A stretch of DNA of 6,715 bases from Clostridiales bacterium (GTDB lineage: Bacteria; Bacillota; Clostridia; Christensenellales; Aristaeellaceae). A program made the translations under genes and the position numbers. The notes under the pieces are model-generated. The model saw only the letters and a program-made list of their open reading frames with translations. It searched no databases and was not told the DNA's origin. The number at the start of each line of letters is the position of its first letter. Within the stretch, counting starts at the first letter, position 1. The DNA is taken from contig SFFS01000137.1 in NCBI GenBank assembly GCA_004557805.1, positions 1-6,715 of the forward strand. Reading direction: 5' to 3'. Of the stretch, positions 5,749 through 6,715 are shown in pieces.

Positions 5749-6715
5749 ATGAAAAAGCAACTGGCGACTTTGGCGCTGTGCGCCGCGCTGCTTTTCCCCT
5801 GCGCCGCCCCGGCGGAAAGCTACAGCTTCCCCTCCGCGGGCGTGTTTCTGGAAACGCAGGAGCGCTGGACGCTGCTGTGCCCGGAAACGATCGACGAGGA
5901 AGCGGCGCTGCTGACCCGCCTGGGCGCGGATGCGGACGCGCTGCGCGCCGACTGGGCGGCGGCCGGCACCGTGTTTGAAACTTATCTGCCCGAGAATATT
6001 CAGGTGCGCCTGAACTGCGTGGAAACGGACGAGGCGGCGGAAATTGCCGACGCTTCCTGGATGACGGACGCGCAGCGCGCGGCGTTCCTCGACTCCTATA
6101 AACATACGCCGTTTGAAAACGTATCCTTCAGCGAGGACGCACCGGGCTGGCTCGCGATGGACTGGACGCTGCAAAGCGGCGATACGGCCGCGCGGTTCTC
6201 CTGGCTCGTTACGATTCGCCAGGGCGCGCTGTACTGCCTGACAGCCGCTTCCTCCGACGCCGGTTACGACGCGCTGCGCGCAGCCAACCTCTCGGTGCTC
6301 GCGCAGCTTTCGTTCCTGGGCGAACGGTTCACGCTCGAGGCGGACGGCGCGGACGAGCGCGTCGCGCTGCCCGAGCCCGTCGCGGACGACGGCAGGGTTA
6401 CGCCCATCGCGCTGCCGGGCTTCACCGGGCTTTCGCTGGAAGATACGTTCGATCTGACGATTGAAACGCTGCCCGGCGCGCAGCTCTCGCTGCAAACGCC
6501 GACAGGTTCCCTGCGCGGCGCAGCCGCCGAAGACGGCCGCCACACCTTTACGCTCAGCACCAAGCAGACGAAGGTATACGCCTACACGCTGACCGCTGAA
6601 GCCGACGGACGCGAAAAGAGCAGCATGACGATCGAGGTGCGGCGCGAACTGACGGGCGAAGCCCGCCTCAACGCCTACCGCAAAAGCGCCTCCGCGCTCG
6701 AAGGCCTGTATGAAA
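5749..6715 (+). CDS. Secreted protein with PsbP-like N-terminal region and beta-sandwich, partial at the 3' end
   Basis: The frame is open from ATG 5749 to the window edge: 322 codons, no stop. AAGGAG (5737-5742) is 6 bases upstream and overlaps the stop of the TPR gene, so this is the fourth operon gene. The N-terminus is a signal peptide (MKKQLATLALCAALLF, likely cleavage after APA at residue 22). C18 lies in LFPC, a poor lipobox, so a lipoprotein is unlikely. Residues about 25-192 alternate strands and helices and end in ALYCLTAASSDAGYDALRAA...LSFLG, a pattern seen at the end of PsbP/DUF1795-like domains (short strand, charged loop, helix, 'sF'). Residues about 220-301 (LPGFTGLSL ... SMTIEVRRELT) look like an all-beta, Ig-like domain with alternating hydrophobics. 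A charged, probably helical segment (AYRKSASALEGLYE) then begins the unseen C-terminal part. I do not recognise the protein as a named family; the domain calls are inferences from pattern. A role outside the membrane, perhaps with the TPR protein, is likely. Confidence 0.82.
   Translation, partial: MKKQLATLALCAALLFPCAAPAESYSFPSAGVFLETQERWTLLCPETIDEEAALLTRLGADADALRADWAAAGTVFETYLPENIQVRLNCVETDEAAEIADASWMTDAQRAAFLDSYKHTPFENVSFSEDAPGWLAMDWTLQSGDTAARFSWLVTIRQGALYCLTAASSDAGYDALRAANLSVLAQLSFLGERFTLEADGADERVALPEPVADDGRVTPIALPGFTGLSLEDTFDLTIETLPGAQLSLQTPTGSLRGAAAEDGRHTFTLSTKQTKVYAYTLTAEADGREKSSMTIEVRRELTGEARLNAYRKSASALEGLYE

Noticed and set aside
5719..6543. Antisense open frame opposite the second secreted protein
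   Set aside because: It is a composition-driven shadow. The plus-strand frame has a signal peptide and a well-spaced ribosome binding site.

Overview
The window looks like a piece of chromosome from a GC-rich member of the Bacillota, most likely Clostridia. This rests on strong AGGAGG-type ribosome binding sites, a sigma-A-type promoter, a PepV-type dipeptidase, a UPF0180/YkuS-like small protein and a TRM11-family methyltransferase, all in a GC-rich, GC3-biased background. I cannot fix the genus. An order such as Christensenellales or Oscillospirales is an inference only. No insertion sequence, phage gene, tRNA, rRNA or CRISPR array is visible.

Layout. (1) Bases 40-282, minus strand: a small UPF0180/YkuS-like protein, with an 8-bp inverted repeat next to its ribosome binding site. 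(2) Bases about 300-960: a roughly 650-base non-coding, repeat-rich block. It holds two 123-bp direct repeats (118/123 identical), each with three GC-rich hairpins; a 53-bp tandem duplication with a third partial copy; and a perfect 10-bp-arm palindrome where the two repeat types meet. (3) Bases 1000-2001, plus strand: a TRM11-family SAM-dependent methyltransferase with its own probable promoter. (4) Bases 2057-6715, plus strand: an apparent operon of four genes. These are a PepV-like M20 dipeptidase, an ArsC/Spx-fold protein without the usual catalytic cysteine, a secreted TPR protein of about 650 residues, and a second secreted protein that runs off the window end. The first three genes overlap by 4 bases at each junction (ATGA), and the fourth starts 11 bases after the third.

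How the genes fit together. A near-consensus promoter with an extended -10 lies across the stop codon of the methyltransferase gene, so the dipeptidase operon is probably transcribed from there. The operon pairs two cytoplasmic proteins (dipeptidase, ArsC-like) with two exported ones (TPR protein, PsbP-like/beta-sandwich protein). The tight coupling suggests a shared role, possibly in peptide or envelope metabolism, but nothing in the sequence proves it. The methyltransferase and YkuS-like genes appear to be independent housekeeping genes. The least explained parts are the repeat block and the pair of secreted proteins. I see no clear sign of a defence or mobile system.
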